Shown here: in pieces, positions 61,843 to 64,000 of the stretch
Layout: the number at the start of each line of letters is the position of its first letter
Numbering within the stretch: the stretch's first letter is position 1
Source: Herbiconiux flava
GTDB lineage: Bacteria > Actinomycetota > Actinomycetes > Actinomycetales > Microbacteriaceae
DNA: 64,000 nt
Direction of reading: 5' to 3'
NCBI RefSeq assembly: GCF_013409865.1
Contig: NZ_JACCBM010000001.1
Span: 2,170,001 to 2,234,000 of the forward strand
Translations under genes and position numbers: made by a program
Notes under the pieces: model-generated
Told to the model about the DNA's origin: nothing
Databases searched by the model: none
The model's input: the letters and a program-made list of their open reading frames with translations, nothing else

Positions 61843-61874
61843 TTGCCCTTGACGTCAACGTGAGGTCTTAGCCT
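61843..61874 (+). promoter_or_regulatory. MerR-type promoter of the SDR gene
   Basis: TTGCCC (61843-61848) and TAGCCT (61869-61874) are 20 nt apart, longer than normal, and the spacer holds the near-palindrome GACGTCA-ACG-TGAGGTC. An overlong spacer with a central operator is the hallmark of promoters that MerR proteins untwist. Confidence 0.65.
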
Positions 61875-61919
61875 ACGAGAGAAGAGCCGCCCCGTGCGGC
61901 AGAACCCGAAGGGACACCC

Positions 61920-62648
61920 ATGAATATCGCCGGATCCGTCGCCCTCGTCACCGGAGCCAACCGCGGCATCGGCCGCCGCTTCGTCGACGAACTGCTCGAC
62001 CGCGGCGCCGCGAAGGTCTACGCGGCCGTCCGCAACCCCGACAACGTGAAGGAGACCGAGTTCACCGACGCTCGGGTGGAGGTCCTCCGCCTCGACCTGC
62101 TCGACGACACCTCCATCGCGGATGCCGCCGCCCGAGCCACCGACCTCACCCTCCTCATCAACAACGCCGGCATCACCACCGGCGCCAACCTCCTGGGCGC
62201 GAACGACCTGGACGGCCTCCGCCGCGAACTCGACACCCACCTCTTCGGCACCCTCGGCGTCATCCGTGCCTTCGCCCCCGTGCTCGCGGCCAACGGCGGG
62301 GGAGCGATCGTCGACATCCACTCGGCCCTCTCCTGGTTCTCCACGAACGGCGCCAACGGATACGCCGTCGCCAAGGCCGCCGAATGGGCGATGACGAACG
62401 GCGTCCGCCTCGAGCTCGCCGCCCAGAACACCCTCGTCGTGGGCATCCACCTCGGAGCCGCCGACACCGACATGATGGCCGGCTACGACGGCCCCATGAC
62501 GCCCCCGCGCGAGGTCGCGGCCGCCGCCCTCGACGGCGTCGCCTCCGACGCGATCGAGGTCCTGGTCGACGACTGGTCCCGCCTGGTCAAGGCCTCCCTG
62601 GCCAATGACCCGGCCGACTTCTACGCCGAGGCCCTCCGCAGCGCCTGA
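61920..62648 (+). CDS. SDR-family oxidoreductase
   Basis: A 242-residue classical short-chain dehydrogenase/reductase. Thr-Gly-Ala-Asn-Arg-Gly-Ile-Gly at 13-20 binds NAD(P), Asn-Asn-Ala-Gly near 80, His-Ser-Ala-Leu-Ser near 140 holds the catalytic serine and Tyr-Ala-Val-Ala-Lys near 154 the Tyr-Lys pair. Substrate unknown. AAGGGA precedes the ATG. Probably activated by the divergent MerR protein. Confidence 0.9.
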   Translation: MNIAGSVALVTGANRGIGRRFVDELLDRGAAKVYAAVRNPDNVKETEFTDARVEVLRLDLLDDTSIADAAARATDLTLLINNAGITTGANLLGANDLDGLRRELDTHLFGTLGVIRAFAPVLAANGGGAIVDIHSALSWFSTNGANGYAVAKAAEWAMTNGVRLELAAQNTLVVGIHLGAADTDMMAGYDGPMTPPREVAAAALDGVASDAIEVLVDDWSRLVKASLANDPADFYAEALRSA

Positions 62649-62667
62649 GAAGAGCGGATGCTCGACC

Positions 62668-62697
62668 CCGCCCACCCGTTAGCCAACGTGTGGGCGG
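62668..62697 (+). terminator. Hairpin after SDR gene
   Basis: CCGCCCAC and GTGGGCGG form a perfect 8-bp stem with a 14-nt loop, 19 nt after the SDR stop. T-rich bases appear only some 30 nt on. Confidence 0.55.
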
Positions 62698-62807
62698 ACG
62701 AGACGTTCCTATTCGGCCTTTTAGTCTCGGGTTCGACCTCCCGTCGGCAGACTGAAACGGCCTTCCTTCGGCGCTCTAGGGCTCGTGTACCCGCCGCCCT
62801 GAGCCAA

Positions 62808-62813
62808 TAGAGT
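62808..62813 (+). promoter_or_regulatory. Leaderless -10 box for SHOCT gene
   Basis: TAGAGT lies 6 nt upstream of the ATG at 62820 with no ribosome site, the host-typical layout even though the gene itself has atypical composition. Confidence 0.5.
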
Positions 62814-62819
62814 CACTGC

Positions 62820-63461
62820 ATGAGTTCCTTCGGACGTGTTATCGGCGGCGCATTTCTCGACGCAGGGGTTACTACCGCGACATTCGGAAGCGACTTAGTT
62901 GTGCAGACCGGGATCAAGGGTCGCAAGATCATTGCTGAGAACGTTCAGTCATGGCAGGAAACACCGATAGAAGAAAAGGACACCGCGATCACCGCGATGG
63001 GTAAGGCCGCAGCCGGTGTCGCCTTGCCTGGCCGGTTCGGCAGAGCTGCTTCTGCAGCAGTGGGTGCTGCCTTCGATTCCAAGAAGCCTGATCGCCGCGT
63101 GCGCATCGACTGGGCAGACGGAAAGCAATCGCTCTTGAAGCTGCCGGAAGCGCTCTTCACGCATCTCGAGCTCGTACTTTCCGATAGGCGCATTCCGAAT
63201 GCGGAGCCGGTGAGCGCCGCTCGGGCGGCTGGGGACGAGATCCAGCCCACCATTGTTGATAAGACCTTCGATCTCGTCTCAGGACTCGTTAAGGATCGAT
63301 TCCCCACGAAGACGCAGATATCAGCCGAGGTTGCAGCAACCCCTGCGGTCCAGATTGACGTTGCCGAACAATTGCACAAGCTGGCTTCGTTGCGCGATGC
63401 CGGCATTCTCACGGATGAAGAATTCGCGACGAAGAAGGCTGAGCTATTGGCTCGACTCTAA
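62820..63461 (+). CDS. SHOCT-domain protein, atypical low GC
   Basis: A 213-residue protein. The last 35 residues form a SHOCT module (Leu-His-Lys-Leu-Ala-Ser-Leu-Arg-Asp-Ala-Gly-Ile-Leu-Thr-Asp-Glu-Glu-Phe-Ala-Thr-Lys-Lys). The preceding part has a basic strand region (Arg-Arg-Val-Arg-Ile-Asp-Trp-Ala-Asp-Gly-Lys) and no recognised domain. Codon use is much more A/T-rich than in its neighbours, so recent transfer is likely. Its TAA overlaps the next ATG by one base (TAATG). Function unknown. Confidence 0.75.
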   Translation: MSSFGRVIGGAFLDAGVTTATFGSDLVVQTGIKGRKIIAENVQSWQETPIEEKDTAITAMGKAAAGVALPGRFGRAASAAVGAAFDSKKPDRRVRIDWADGKQSLLKLPEALFTHLELVLSDRRIPNAEPVSAARAAGDEIQPTIVDKTFDLVSGLVKDRFPTKTQISAEVAATPAVQIDVAEQLHKLASLRDAGILTDEEFATKKAELLARL

Positions 63462-64000
63462 TGACCAAGTTCGGGCTCGACTGCGAATCGACACGCGGTG
63501 CTTCGACCCAGCCGGTAGCGCCCACCCCACGCACCCCCACGTCACGATGGCGACGGATGCGCGCCCTGCTCGCCCTCTCAGCCCTCGTCGTGGCGACCGC
63601 CCCGCTCGCGGGTTGCACGCCCGCGGCCCCGGGCCCGACCCCCGCCACGGCAGCCGCCCCCTGCCCTCCCGCACCCTCCGACGCGGATGCCGCGCCGGTC
63701 GTCACCGCCGCCGAGCTGTGCGCGATCGACGGCCGCCCCTGGTCGGACTCGGTCTTCACGACGGTCGTGAACACGCCGGCGTGGGGCGACACGTCTTCGG
63801 CCTGCGACGAGGCCCGTCAGACCGCGTTCTACGGAGCCTGGAAAGACGTGCAGTCGCAGATCACCACCTTCGACCTCGCCAAGGACTTCGGCGAGAACGC
63901 TCGCCTCCTCGGCGGTGTGGGCGTCGCCGTGCTGAGCGCGCCGGACGCCTCCGTACCCATCGCCCTCCTCGACGCCGAGGTGGACGCGTGCCTCGGTACC
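63461..64000 (+). CDS. Lipoprotein, partial (cut by window end)
   Basis: The frame is open from the ATG at 63461 to the right edge (180 codons). An ATG at 63557 begins a lipoprotein signal peptide ending in Pro-Leu-Ala-Gly-Cys and may be the true start; the earlier one shares a base with the SHOCT stop. The mature part has an Ala/Pro-rich linker, then a domain with several cysteines (Glu-Leu-Cys-Ala-Ile-Asp, Ser-Ala-Cys-Asp-Glu) suggesting disulfides. No family recognised. High GC, unlike the gene before it. Confidence 0.7.
   Translation, partial: MTKFGLDCESTRGASTQPVAPTPRTPTSRWRRMRALLALSALVVATAPLAGCTPAAPGPTPATAAAPCPPAPSDADAAPVVTAAELCAIDGRPWSDSVFTTVVNTPAWGDTSSACDEARQTAFYGAWKDVQSQITTFDLAKDFGENARLLGGVGVAVLSAPDASVPIALLDAEVDACLGT

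Noticed and set aside
62728..62743. tRNA T-arm or attachment-site remnant
   Set aside because: CGGGTTCGACCTCCCG resembles a T-arm but needs an 8-base loop and has no acceptor, anticodon or D-arm around it. Probably chance.

Overview
The window reads as chromosomal DNA of a high-GC Actinomycetota, most likely a Microbacteriaceae relative. The grounds are the very high GC, the gene families (LAXTG wall anchors, cell-wall-binding repeat proteins, an HspR-type HAIR operator, split LigD-type genes, DUF3618 and DUF4956 proteins), many starts sitting 6-7 nt behind a TANNNT box (leaderless transcripts), and the constant recurrence of GGATGC/GCATCC. No rRNA, tRNA, CRISPR, transposase or prophage is seen. 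Assignment to a genus is not possible from sequence reading alone.

1-9.3 kb: tail of a Gfo/Idh/MocA-type oxidoreductase, a flotillin, a convergent pair of NHEJ-type genes (LigD polymerase domain and an ATP-dependent ligase), a histidine phosphatase overlapping nnrD, a GntR regulator divergent from an AI-2E family exporter, two small membrane-associated proteins, and nnrE. 9.4-14 kb: a DUF4956 - VTC polyphosphate polymerase - beta-helix lipoprotein operon, then a secreted transglycosylase-like protein. 14-21.5 kb: three coupled paralogous membrane-anchored proteins facing a polytopic membrane protein, a GAF-SpoIIE phosphatase next to RsbW-like and STAS partner-switch genes, a CDP-alcohol phosphatidyltransferase, and a CBS-domain protein. 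21.6-32.6 kb: cell-wall-binding repeat protein, ClpC-like ATPase with a HAIR operator, EAL-DICT protein, acyl-CoA ligase with an AraC-type regulator, an LAXTG-anchored Ig-like protein, and a Tat-exported ferritin-like protein.

32.6-36.4 kb: a 3-oxoacid CoA-transferase pair divergent from an IclR regulator, then an LtrA-family membrane protein. 36.4-42.5 kb: a tightly coupled minus-strand operon (substrate-binding protein, two permeases, ATPase, FolE-like enzyme, creatininase-family amidohydrolase, LacI regulator). The FolE-like enzyme keeps the zinc and catalytic residues but has lost most triphosphate-binding residues, so this looks like an uptake and ring-opening pathway for an unphosphorylated purine- or pteridine-like compound. 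It is the best candidate here for an undescribed system. 42.6-45.6 kb: a FitAB-type toxin-antitoxin pair and the folate-independent methionine synthase pair mesX-mesD behind a Met-containing upstream ORF. 45.6-51.9 kb: a second catabolic operon (MHS transporter, GntR regulator, hydantoinase, cysteine hydrolase, flavoprotein, P-loop kinase) with an operator over its -35 box.

52-64 kb: accessory genes: membrane proteins, a 46-bp tandem repeat block before an MFS exporter, short divergent regulator-enzyme pairs (TetR/NAD-epimerase, MarR/hydrolase, MerR/SDR), HigBA, an LAXTG-anchored metalloprotease, and a lower-GC SHOCT-domain gene coupled to a lipoprotein cut off by the window end. No gene-free stretch exceeds about 300 bases; the longer gaps hold promoters, terminators or repeats listed below.
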